Assembly (NCBI GenBank): GCA_034422355.1
Contig: DAOUJS010000194.1
Span: 14,733 to 78,732, forward strand
From: CATOSP01 sp034422355
Lineage (GTDB): Bacteria; Chloroflexota; Dehalococcoidia; Lucifugimonadales; UBA3495
Length of the DNA stretch: 64,000 bases
Direction of reading: 5' to 3'
Each line of letters starts with the position of its first letter. Position 1 is the stretch's first letter. A model generated the notes under the pieces. That model did not search any database and was not told the DNA's origin. It saw nothing but the letters and a program-made list of their open reading frames with translations. The translations under genes were made by a program, and so were the position numbers. Shown piece by piece: positions 16,589-24,418 of this stretch.

Positions 16589-18271
16589 ATGACTGTAAGC
16601 GTGGGAACCGGGATAGCACGGGTATTGAAGCAGGAAGGAGTGGAGTGGGTCTCCACTTTCCCGGTCTGCCGGGTCAATAACTCCCTTGGCCGGGAAGGAA
16701 TACAGATGGTGATGATGCGGGACGACCGCTACGCGGTGGCCCTGGCCGATGCCTTCTCCCGCATCAACGCCGGGGCGACGTCCGGACCCGCCCGGCCCGC
16801 CCCCCGCATCGGAGTGGCTACCTTCCAGGGAGGCGTCAACGCCGCGGGGTTGCAGGTCGCCTACGCGGGCATGGCCCAAGCCTATGAGGACGGCTCCCCG
16901 GTGCTGTGCATCACCGACGGGGTGCCCATTGGCGGGACCGAGAACAGCCAGTTCGACGTCACGGCCAGCCTCAAGACGGTGTCCAAGTGGTACGGCTACC
17001 TGGACAGGCCGGAGCGGCTTCACGAGTTCATGCGCCGTGCCTTCACGATGCTGCGGTCTGGCAGGCCCGGCCCCGTGGTGCTGGCCATCCCCGACGCCGA
17101 CGCCCTGTTCGACGAGACCGTCGATCCCTACCTGCCGGTCAAGGCATGGAAGTCGCTCCCCGACCCCGCCGACGTGTCTGCCGCGGCGGACCTGCTGCTG
17201 GAGGCCCGGGACCCGCTGATTTATGCCGGGGAGGGCGTCATATACGCAGGCGCGTCGGACCAGCTCAAGTCATTCGCCGAGCTGGCCAACGCCCCGGTGA
17301 TCACCACCCTGAAGGCCAAGGGCGCGTTCCCCGAAGACCATCCCCTGTTCGTTGGAGTCAGGGGCGGCCAGGTGGACCACTACCTGAACAGGTGCGACCT
17401 GCTGCTGGCCGTCGGCTCCAGCCTCTCGCCGGGCCGGTTCAGCCACGGTATACCGAACGCCGTGGCCAAGAAGATCATCCATTGCAACGTGGACGAACTG
17501 CACGTCAACAAGGCTTATCCCACCTCCGTTGCCCTGATAGGCGATGCCCGGTTTTCCCTCGAAGCCCTGGAGAGGACGCTGTCGGACAAGACCGGGGGCA
17601 ACGGCAGGGAACCGGGAAGCGTGATGGCGGAAGTCAGGGCGGCCCGGGACGAGGCCCTGGCCCAGTACCGGGAGGCGATGGCATCCACGGACACCCCAAT
17701 CAACCCCTACCGGGTCTACGCCGGGCTGATGGAGGTGCTCGACCCGCTCAAGTCCTTCGTCACCCACGAGTCTGGGAACACCAGGGATCAGTTGAGCACG
17801 GTGTACGACACGCTGATACCACGCGGGTTCCTGGGCTGGGGGAATGTGTCGTCCCTGGGGTTCAGCCTGGCGGCCACCATCGCCGCCAAAATTTCCTTCC
17901 CGGACCGGCACTGCGTGGCCGTCACCGGGGAGGCCGGTCTTGGCTACATGATGGGCAACCTGGAAGTGCCATTGCGCCAGAACCTGGGGATTACCATCGC
18001 CCACGTCAGCAACGGCGGTTTCTCCGGCTACGGCCCCGGCTTCTGGGGAGACGGACACGACCCCTTTACCCACCGGGTGTTGGGGTACGAAGAAGTGGAT
18101 ATGTCCAGGGTAATCGGTGAGTTGGGCTATCACACCGAGCGGGTGACGGAACCTGCCGATGTGGGGCCGGCCCTGAACCGCGCCCTGGCCGCCAACGACT
18201 CCAACCAGCCGTCCTACATCGAGTTCGTTTGCAGCCAGTATCCCATCTACGGCGGTTGGGTCGGCAGGTAA
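16589..18271 (+). CDS. ThDP-dependent enzyme, acetolactate-synthase-like, with altered motifs
   Basis: A 560-residue protein with the three-domain layout of the acetolactate synthase/benzoylformate decarboxylase superfamily: N-terminal pyrimidine domain, central Rossmann domain (around Leu-Ile-Tyr-Ala-Gly-Glu-Gly-Val) and C-terminal diphosphate domain. The catalytic Glu that usually follows Arg-His is Asp46 here (Arg-Asp-Asp-Arg). The Mg/ThDP motif Gly-Asp-Gly reads Gly447-Glu448-Ala449, ending in Ser474-Asn475. Such changes are conservative but shared by poorly characterised members. Substrate is probably a 2-oxo acid. AGGAGG precedes the ATG. Convergent with the MFS gene, only 10 bases apart. 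Confidence 0.8.
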   Translation: MTVSVGTGIARVLKQEGVEWVSTFPVCRVNNSLGREGIQMVMMRDDRYAVALADAFSRINAGATSGPARPAPRIGVATFQGGVNAAGLQVAYAGMAQAYEDGSPVLCITDGVPIGGTENSQFDVTASLKTVSKWYGYLDRPERLHEFMRRAFTMLRSGRPGPVVLAIPDADALFDETVDPYLPVKAWKSLPDPADVSAAADLLLEARDPLIYAGEGVIYAGASDQLKSFAELANAPVITTLKAKGAFPEDHPLFVGVRGGQVDHYLNRCDLLLAVGSSLSPGRFSHGIPNAVAKKIIHCNVDELHVNKAYPTSVALIGDARFSLEALERTLSDKTGGNGREPGSVMAEVRAARDEALAQYREAMASTDTPINPYRVYAGLMEVLDPLKSFVTHESGNTRDQLSTVYDTLIPRGFLGWGNVSSLGFSLAATIAAKISFPDRHCVAVTGEAGLGYMMGNLEVPLRQNLGITIAHVSNGGFSGYGPGFWGDGHDPFTHRVLGYEEVDMSRVIGELGYHTERVTEPADVGPALNRALAANDSNQPSYIEFVCSQYPIYGGWVGR

Positions 18272-18281
18272 CTGCCGAGCC

Positions 18282-19529
18282 TCAGGCAATCACGGGGCGG
18301 CGCGCCAGCCGCGTCGCCCACAGGAACCCAATCGCGGCAACGTATAGCCCCACCGCCAGCAGGAACGCTCCCGCGTAGTCCCCCTGCAGGTCGAAGAGCA
18401 GGCCGCCTATCACCGGCCCTGCCAGAAGCCCGACGCTCCGCCCCGCCTGGATGATTCCCATCGCGGTGCCCAGGCTGTTGGCGGGAATGATGTCCGCCGC
18501 CTTCGCGCTCAGGGCCAGCCCGCCGATGCCGTCGCTCAGGCCCGAGAACGCCACGAACACCACCAGGGGCCACAGCGCCTCCCCGTCTCCGAGAAGCAGC
18601 ACCACCACGATGGCGGTGATCTGCATCCCGAACCCCAGGGTGAAGACCGGCTCCCTGCCAAGCACGTCGGAGAGAGCGCCGGTGATGGGCCGCCCTACCA
18701 GGCCTACCAGGCCCACGGCCCCGATGGTCGATGCGGCCTGGAGCGCGGAATACCCTCCGGCAACGAAGAAGGCCACCATGTGGACGTTGGTCAACTGTAT
18801 CCCCACCGACGAAATGGTCCGGGCCATCACCAGGTACCAGAGGGCATCGGAGCGCAGCAGCCTCCCCGCTTGTCCCCTGGGTACGGTGTCGGGTTGAGGT
18901 GCAGCCTGCCGGACAGGCTCCTCCATCGAGTCCGGAGGACCGCGTTGGAAGAGCAGGTTGGCAGGAACGACCATCAGGAAGAACACTGGCCCGAGTATGC
19001 GGCAGGTTATCCGCCAGCCTACCTGCGAGATCAGGAGTTGGGCCAGGGGCGCAAAAATGCCCTGCCCAACGGGATTGCCGGAGTCGGCCAGTCCCAACGC
19101 GCGGCCGCGGCTCTTGGGGAACCAGGGGGCCAGGTTGGCGGTGGCGGTGAAGGACGATACGGCGTTTTCCCCAATGGTGACCACCACCCCGTAGAAGATG
19201 AACAGTTGCCAGAACTCCGAAACAAAACTGCTGCCCATGTACCCGGCCAGCAGCACCGTCCCGCCCAGGGCAAACAGGTATCTTGGGCCGAGGCGGTCCA
19301 GTATTCCGCCGAGCAGGGGGGACATCAACGCCCCGGTCAGGCCGGAGGTCGAGAATATCCCGGCGGTGGCGGCAGCGCTCCGGGCGAAGCTCTCCCGGAA
19401 GGCCAGGAACAGCACCGGAGCGGTGTTCTTGATCCCGCCCTCGGCCGTCAGGTTGAGGAAGGCCAGGCAGAAGATGACCCATCCGTAGTGGCGCTTCTTC
19501 AGGGCATCCCGCCAGAGGTTTCCAACCAA
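18282..19529 (-). CDS. MFS transporter
   Basis: A 415-residue carrier with twelve hydrophobic segments and the MFS loop Asp-Arg-Leu-Gly-Pro-Arg after helix 2. The N-terminus (His-Tyr-Gly-Trp-Val-Ile) and the Gly-Arg-Ala-Leu-Gly-Leu-Ala motif after helix 4 resemble organic-acid carriers of the MFS monocarboxylate type. It is a distant relative of the carriers at 2405 and 34028. It lies head to head with the dihydroxyphthalate-decarboxylase-like gene, so both may share a regulatory region and a substrate; that is inference. Confidence 0.83.
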   Translation of the reverse strand: MVGNLWRDALKKRHYGWVIFCLAFLNLTAEGGIKNTAPVLFLAFRESFARSAAATAGIFSTSGLTGALMSPLLGGILDRLGPRYLFALGGTVLLAGYMGSSFVSEFWQLFIFYGVVVTIGENAVSSFTATANLAPWFPKSRGRALGLADSGNPVGQGIFAPLAQLLISQVGWRITCRILGPVFFLMVVPANLLFQRGPPDSMEEPVRQAAPQPDTVPRGQAGRLLRSDALWYLVMARTISSVGIQLTNVHMVAFFVAGGYSALQAASTIGAVGLVGLVGRPITGALSDVLGREPVFTLGFGMQITAIVVVLLLGDGEALWPLVVFVAFSGLSDGIGGLALSAKAADIIPANSLGTAMGIIQAGRSVGLLAGPVIGGLLFDLQGDYAGAFLLAVGLYVAAIGFLWATRLARRPVIA

Positions 19530-19653
19530 ATTAGTGGCGCCTCCTGACCGTGGGACTTATAGTGTCCCGGAGTGTGACGGTGTTGTTCGGGGACGAATCC
19601 GCGTTCGTGGACACTATTCACGTTGGACGGATGTTTGTCAAAGGAGTGGAACG

Positions 19654-20691
19654 ATGGCAGTACATATCACGATGGCCTTCTCCGACAATCCAAGGGTCCA
19701 GCCCCTGCGCGACGGAACCGTGAAGCCGGAGGGCATCGACCTGGAGATGCTGACCATACCGCCCAGCGACCTGTTCTACCGCAACCTGGCCTATGACGAG
19801 TTCGATGCTTCCGAGATGTCAATATCCGAGACCCTGCTGGCCTTGGAACGGAGCGACGGGTCGAAATGGGACTGGTCGGCCCTGCCGGTGTTCCTGAGCC
19901 GTGGCCATGTATGGCCGAGCCTCTACGTCAACGCCGAATCCGGCATCGAGTCCCTGTCCGACCTCAAGGGCAAGCGCATCGGCATCCCGGACTACGATAT
20001 GACCGCCGGCCTCTGGTTTCGTGCCACCCTGCTGGACCTCTACGGCATCGAGGCAGGTGACAACGTCTGGTTCAACGGCCGCACCAGGGAGCATAGCCAC
20101 GGAGGGGCCTTGGGCCTGGACGACGCCGGTCCGGTGGGAGTGACCCATCACTGGCTGACGGTGGACCAGACCCTGGACGTGATGCTGGACAGGGGAGAGA
20201 TCGACGCCTTCACCGCCATGCGCTCAGGCGGACGGGTCACGGCAGGCGACCCAACGGTAATCGACCGTTACGGCGGCACCCCCACGGCGGAGAACCCAAG
20301 AATCAGGAAGCTGCTGGCGGACGATGGCAAGGAAGTGGTGTACGAGTATTTCCGCAAGACGGGGTTCTTCCACTGCAACCACCATGTCATCGTGCAGAAC
20401 CGGATACTGAGGGAACACCCCTGGGTTGCGCTGGAGCTGTTCAATGCGCTGCGGCGTTCCAAGGAGGTGGCCATCCAGAGGGCAAGGGAGGCCCAGGCCG
20501 CCTATCTCTATTTCCCCGGCTCGGACTTTGCCGGTCAAGCATCAGTCATTGGCCCTGACCCGTATCCCATCGGCATCCGGGCGATGGGCAAGAACGTTGA
20601 ACGGGCAGTACAGGCGTCGCAGGAACAGGGATTGTTGACCAAGCCCCTGGCCCTTGAGGACATTTACTTCCACACGACGATGGGGACGTGA
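19654..20691 (+). CDS. 4,5-dihydroxyphthalate decarboxylase-like protein
   Basis: A 345-residue protein of the family annotated as 4,5-dihydroxyphthalate decarboxylase, which has the periplasmic-binding-protein-like fold without a signal peptide. Visible family features are Pro-Glu-Gly-Ile-Asp-Leu-Glu, Tyr-Asp-Glu-Phe-Asp-Ala-Ser-Glu-Met-Ser, Leu-Lys-Gly-Lys-Arg-Ile-Gly-Ile-Pro-Asp-Tyr and Asn-His-His-Val-Ile. The start at 19654 is fixed by AAGGAG at 19641-19646. In known pathways the enzyme removes CO2 from an aromatic dicarboxylate to give protocatechuate. Genome context here (monooxygenases, amidohydrolase, CoA genes) suits aromatic breakdown, but a different substrate is quite possible. 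Confidence 0.75.
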   Translation: MAVHITMAFSDNPRVQPLRDGTVKPEGIDLEMLTIPPSDLFYRNLAYDEFDASEMSISETLLALERSDGSKWDWSALPVFLSRGHVWPSLYVNAESGIESLSDLKGKRIGIPDYDMTAGLWFRATLLDLYGIEAGDNVWFNGRTREHSHGGALGLDDAGPVGVTHHWLTVDQTLDVMLDRGEIDAFTAMRSGGRVTAGDPTVIDRYGGTPTAENPRIRKLLADDGKEVVYEYFRKTGFFHCNHHVIVQNRILREHPWVALELFNALRRSKEVAIQRAREAQAAYLYFPGSDFAGQASVIGPDPYPIGIRAMGKNVERAVQASQEQGLLTKPLALEDIYFHTTMGT

Positions 20692-20697
20692 TGGAGC

Positions 20698-20748
20698 GTC
20701 CGAACTGTGGTTTTTATGATTTGGAGATTGGCATGATTATTTGGCATA
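20698..20748 (+). repeat. Solo left end of the GTCTGAAC repeat family
   Basis: From GTCCGAACTGTGG onward about 45 bases match the left end of the element at 23065 and the hairpin at 59320 (blocks of TGATT spaced by GGATTGG-like and CATGATTA). It begins six bases after the stop of the preceding gene and lies upstream of the helicase. No matching right end was seen before the helicase. Confidence 0.65.
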
Positions 20749-20813
20749 CTTGCATGGGGGTGTGAAGGATAGGGGTATAACGCGGATACCGATGTTATTC
20801 GGCAGGGCAGACG

Positions 20814-23063
20814 ATGGTTGAGTTACGTTGCTACCAGAGGGACTTGCTGCATCAAACGGAGCAAGCCCTGGAGATTCCGAATGCGCGGGTGATGATGCAG
20901 TTGCCCACCGGCGGGGGCAAGACCCACATCGCCGCCGCCCTGCTGTCCGGGCAGTTGAAGGACGGGCGCAAGGCGGCGTGGCTGACCCACCGCAGGGAGT
21001 TGGCCGGTCAGACCGAGGGCATGTTGCGAGATGCCGGGGTCTCGGCAACGTCACGCATCCAATGGATTCCCAATACTGTCGCCCCGGCGATATCCAATGG
21101 GACCGTGGTCCTGATGGCCCAAACGGTAAGCCGCCGGACTGCCGGGACCAATGTATGGAATTATGTTTACGACAGCAACGACATCCTGATCATCGACGAG
21201 GCCCACCATGCTACTGCCGATGGTTGGGCCAGGGCCATAGACCAGTGGCCCGGCCCCGTCTTGGGCATGACGGCTACTCCGTGGCGCCTTTCACAGAAGG
21301 AGGGGTTCGACCATCTGTTTGATAGACTGGTCTGCGGACCGCAAGTAGCGGCTTTGCAGGCGGACGGATGGCTGTGCCGGGCGCGGGTCTTATCGCCGCC
21401 AGAGGGAGAACGAATCCTCGGCGGCCAGGTGACGCTGACCGGTGACTACAGCGAGCCGGGTATTGAACTGGCCAATGAGGATAGCGAGGTCTGGACTGCC
21501 GGGGCATTGCGGTTCTGGCAAAATCACGGCGAAGACCGTCAAACGCTCGTCTATGCCGTGTCAGTAAGACACGCGCGAAATCTTACCGGCGTTTTCAACG
21601 ATTATGGGATGCCGGCTGGCGTATTGTTGGGTGATACTCCGGGTGCAGAGCGGGATGACTTAATAGAGCGATTCAAGGATGGAAGACTCAAAGTCCTGGT
21701 AAATGTAGCCGTCGCCACTGAAGGATTTGATCTGCCCGACGCCGCCTGTGTAGTCCTGACGCGGCCGACCATGAGCCTGTCCCTGTACCTGCAAATGGTG
21801 GGCCGGGGCCTACGTCCCAAGCCGGACGGCGGCGATTGTGTAGTTCTCGACATGGCGGGGAACAGCTTCCGGCACGGCCTGCCGGAAGAAGACCGGGAAT
21901 GGTCCCTGAGACCGCGGGGAGCATCGCCTGTTGGAGAATCCCCGGTGGTTCACTGCCCAGTATGCGAGGCCGTATCCCCCGCAGCCAGCCATTATTGCGG
22001 CAACTGCGGGGAGCCTTTTGGGGAAACGTGCAGCCGCTGCGGGGCATGGCGGGCGCGGGCAAGGTGGAGCCGGAAAACTGCCTGCGGTGATGCCCATGAG
22101 TTGGTCTGTGATTTGTGTCATTATGACGCTCACATCCAGGCGCAGCTACCCGTCACGGAAGAACTGGAGGAGTTGGCGATGTTGGCAGACGATGATGGAC
22201 TTTCGCCCCAGCGGGACCCGTTCATCAAGAATTTGCTGGAGGAAGAATTGCGCCGTGCTGGCGATGCTGAGAAACAGTCTGAACTGCGCGATTCAATTGG
22301 AAAGCGGGAATTGGAAATCCAAAGTGTTGACGGGATGTGGCAACAGTTTGAGCAACATCTGCTTGCAATACCATTTGAACAACGCCCGGATAGTGAACCG
22401 GTAAAGGCGATTATGTTCGTCCAGTGGATGGAGGGGCAAAAAGCGGAACTCAACAAGTGGAGAGAGGAACTTGCCAATCTGGAATCTCAACCCATCGATG
22501 TACAACTGATTTACGATAGCGCCAGGGAGCGGCTGCTAAGGTTATTTGACGCTGAAGCGAGGGATGCCGGACTGTTTCCGCAGAAACGCAGGCGAACGCG
22601 CAGGCGGGAAATGCTCCCTCAAGCTCCGGTCCAGGAACCGTCCAGTACCGTTTCAAATGAGCCTGGAGAGTGGATGACGTTCGTCCAGCTTGAGGAATGG
22701 AGTCGGGCAAAGCTAACCGGAAGAACATCAATTAGGCCCGACCGGCTTCGAGATCCGGATGGACAAGAGATATCCGTCGGCAACTGGATAAATCTTCTCT
22801 TGGAAACGGCCGAATGGTTGATACGGCAAGGGCTACTGACTAAAGATATGTGCCCTGTCAAAGTTGGGAGGATGGACAAGAGATATTTGATTCACTTGTC
22901 GCCCACACATCCGACCGGACGAGAATTCGGTGTTGATAAACAGCTGTCAAATGGCTCGCGCATCGAGCTTCAATGGGACCCTAGGAACACTGTCCGGCGC
23001 TGTGTGGAGTTGGTCAATAAGTTTGGCCAAGAGCCAGCTCAGTTTCACGTTCTGTTGAGCTGA
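20814..23063 (+). CDS. Superfamily 2 DEAD/DEAH helicase with zinc ribbon
   Basis: A 749-residue SF2 helicase of the SSL2/ResIII type. Walker A is Pro-Thr-Gly-Gly-Gly-Lys-Thr (31-37), Walker B is Asp-Glu-Ala-His (128-131), motif III Thr-Ala-Thr (153-155), and motif VI Gln-Met-Val-Gly-Arg-Gly-Leu-Arg appears near 325. After the two motor domains comes a cluster of Cys pairs (about 380-440) forming two zinc ribbons, then a charged helical region and a C-terminal domain of unknown type. No nuclease domain is fused. It is followed by the GxxExxY nuclease-fold gene two bases after its stop, which may supply one. Role in DNA repair or defence is inference. Confidence 0.85.
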   Translation: MVELRCYQRDLLHQTEQALEIPNARVMMQLPTGGGKTHIAAALLSGQLKDGRKAAWLTHRRELAGQTEGMLRDAGVSATSRIQWIPNTVAPAISNGTVVLMAQTVSRRTAGTNVWNYVYDSNDILIIDEAHHATADGWARAIDQWPGPVLGMTATPWRLSQKEGFDHLFDRLVCGPQVAALQADGWLCRARVLSPPEGERILGGQVTLTGDYSEPGIELANEDSEVWTAGALRFWQNHGEDRQTLVYAVSVRHARNLTGVFNDYGMPAGVLLGDTPGAERDDLIERFKDGRLKVLVNVAVATEGFDLPDAACVVLTRPTMSLSLYLQMVGRGLRPKPDGGDCVVLDMAGNSFRHGLPEEDREWSLRPRGASPVGESPVVHCPVCEAVSPAASHYCGNCGEPFGETCSRCGAWRARARWSRKTACGDAHELVCDLCHYDAHIQAQLPVTEELEELAMLADDDGLSPQRDPFIKNLLEEELRRAGDAEKQSELRDSIGKRELEIQSVDGMWQQFEQHLLAIPFEQRPDSEPVKAIMFVQWMEGQKAELNKWREELANLESQPIDVQLIYDSARERLLRLFDAEARDAGLFPQKRRRTRRREMLPQAPVQEPSSTVSNEPGEWMTFVQLEEWSRAKLTGRTSIRPDRLRDPDGQEISVGNWINLLLETAEWLIRQGLLTKDMCPVKVGRMDKRYLIHLSPTHPTGREFGVDKQLSNGSRIELQWDPRNTVRRCVELVNKFGQEPAQFHVLLS

Positions 23064-23064
23064 T

Positions 23065-23516
23065 GTCTGAACTGTGATTATTGTGATTATGGGATTGGCG
23101 TGATTATGAGAGGGTATCGGTGCTCTGAATTAACCGGAAAAGTGATCGGGTGCGCTATGACGGTCCATTCCGCCTTGGGCAATGGGTTCCAGGAAGTGAC
23201 TTATCAAAGAGCGTTGGAAGTCGAAATGGCCGATGAAGGGCTGTCCTTTACCCGAGAGCATGAAATGCCAATCTATTATAAAGGCCGGCAAATAGGGTCA
23301 AGGAGAGTGGATTTTCTGGTGGACAGCGTGGTCTCAGTGGAATTGAAGGCCATTGCCCGGTTGGAAGACGTACACCTGGCGCGGGCAATCAATTACCTGG
23401 AGGCATACGACCTGGAGGTGGGGTTACTCATCAATTTTGGCGCAAGGAGCCTTGAATTCAAGCGAGTAACCAACAGGAAATTCATCCAAAGAAATCAGAT
23501 AAATCACAGTTCAGAC
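23065..23516 (+). mobile_element. Inverted-repeat element carrying a GxxExxY gene
   Basis: GTCTGAACTGTGATT at 23065-23079 is perfectly repeated in inverted form as AATCACAGTTCAGAC at 23502-23516, and weaker matching continues inward for about 35 bases (TGATT blocks). The 452-base unit contains almost only the GxxExxY reading frame. It is wedged exactly between the helicase stop (23063) and the HEPN-like stop codon (23516-23518). Related ends without a gene occur at 20698 and 59320-59406. No transposase is inside, so it would need help in trans or be moved by another process. Confidence 0.7.
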
Positions 23517-23618
23517 TACCCCTGCCCGGTCAGCGGTTCCAGGATGTCCATGACTGTCTCTATCTGGTCAAGCCCGCGGCCGATACGTTCTGGGCGCAGG
23601 AGCATCTTGCGGGTGTAG
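23106..23618 (+). CDS. GxxExxY family protein (PD-(D/E)XK fold)
   Basis: The first 125 residues are a standard GxxExxY protein: Ala-Leu-Gly-Asn-Gly-Phe-Gln-Glu-Val-Thr-Tyr, then Arg-Arg-Val-Asp-Phe-Leu-Val-Asp, Val-Glu-Leu-Lys-Ala as the catalytic-like Glu-x-Lys, and Gly-Leu-Leu-Ile-Asn-Phe-Gly. The family is annotated as PD-(D/E)XK-like nuclease fold and is known to be iterated in some environmental genomes. The frame lacks its normal stop near the element end and runs about 100 bases into the opposing HEPN-like gene, adding a meaningless basic tail. ATG at 23106 or GTG at 23100; the start overlaps the left inverted repeat. Confidence 0.8.
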   Translation: MRGYRCSELTGKVIGCAMTVHSALGNGFQEVTYQRALEVEMADEGLSFTREHEMPIYYKGRQIGSRRVDFLVDSVVSVELKAIARLEDVHLARAINYLEAYDLEVGLLINFGARSLEFKRVTNRKFIQRNQINHSSDYPCPVSGSRMSMTVSIWSSPRPIRSGRRSILRV

Positions 23619-23917
23619 AAGAACCCGTGGAGCGTATTCGCAACATGCCATAGCCCTGGCAATCGGGCGTTGCCGGACAGTTCCTCGGCACGGTACATCA
23701 CATCAAAATACTGGTCGTGTTTCCTGTACTCCCAACCCTGCGCTTCCGCCACGGCTTTGGCCATCCACGCGGCTGCGCCCCAGCCCTTTTCGGCGGCCTG
23801 ATGCAGGTCGCCCTCGGCCAGGTATTCCCGGCTCTTGGCCAGGAACTCCCTGGATTGTTGCCGGTAGTCTGTCACCGGGTCTTGTTCAAAGGGTTCCATG
23901 GGGGAGGTTTGGGACAT
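23516..23917 (-). CDS. HEPN-like (PaREP1-type) protein, tandem copy B
   Basis: A 133-residue helical protein nearly identical in its first 60 residues to the neighbour at 23939-24337 and clearly related to the gene at 4785. It has the Gly-Asp-Leu-His-Gln-Ala-Ala-Glu-Lys-Gly-Trp-Gly core. The Arg of the Arg-x6-His pattern seen in both paralogs is Gln here (Ala-Gln-Gly-Trp-Glu-Tyr-Arg-Lys-His), so if that motif is catalytic this copy could be inactive. GGAGA precedes the ATG. Its stop codon shares one base with the inverted-repeat element. Confidence 0.65.
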   Translation of the reverse strand: MSQTSPMEPFEQDPVTDYRQQSREFLAKSREYLAEGDLHQAAEKGWGAAAWMAKAVAEAQGWEYRKHDQYFDVMYRAEELSGNARLPGLWHVANTLHGFFYTRKMLLRPERIGRGLDQIETVMDILEPLTGQG

Positions 23918-23938
23918 TTGAAGTCTCCGGTTGGTTGT

Positions 23939-24337
23939 TTACGATGCCGTCAGCGGTTCCATGATGTCCAGTAAAAGCTCCATGCGGTCAAGACTTTGGC
24001 TGATGACATTGGGTCGCAGGAGTGCCTTGCGGGTGTAAAAGAACCCGTACAGTTCGTTTGCGCGGCCTCGCAGGTCGGAAAGCCGGGCATCACCGGACAG
24101 TTTCTCGGCCTGGTACATCACCGTGAAGAACTCGTCATGCCTTCGGTATTGCCACCCCCGCGCTTCCGCCACGGCCTTGGCCATCCACGCGGCGGCTCCC
24201 CAGCCCTTTTCGGCGGCCTGGTGCAGGTCGCCCGCGGCCAGGTATTCCCGGCCCTTGCCCAGGAACTCCCTGGACTGTTGGCGGTAGTCTGTCACCGGGT
24301 CTTGTTCAAATGGTTCCATGGGGGAGGTTTGGGACAT
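23939..24337 (-). CDS. HEPN-like (PaREP1-type) protein, tandem copy C
   Basis: A 132-residue paralog of the previous gene; the N-terminal Met-Ser-Gln-Thr-Ser-Pro-Met-Glu-Pro stretch is shared exactly, showing recent duplication. It keeps Arg-Gly-Trp-Gln-Tyr-Arg-Arg-His. The ATG at 24337 is chosen because GGAGGG lies nine bases upstream; the ATG at 24346 touches that site directly. The 21-base gap to copy B suggests one transcript. Partner and target are unknown. Confidence 0.65.
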   Translation of the reverse strand: MSQTSPMEPFEQDPVTDYRQQSREFLGKGREYLAAGDLHQAAEKGWGAAAWMAKAVAEARGWQYRRHDEFFTVMYQAEKLSGDARLSDLRGRANELYGFFYTRKALLRPNVISQSLDRMELLLDIMEPLTAS

Positions 24338-24418
24338 TGGGTGCATCCCTCCAGGATGTTGGGCCGGGCCAATGTCGGGCCAATGGAGTGTATGCCGTGC
24401 GTGAATGAGTATGGCGTC

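Noticed and set aside
18247..19482. 411-codon minus-strand frame over the MFS gene
   Set aside because: Same strand but different frame from the MFS protein; Arg/Gly/His-rich with no hydrophobic pattern, while the other frame gives a complete carrier with start and ribosome context.
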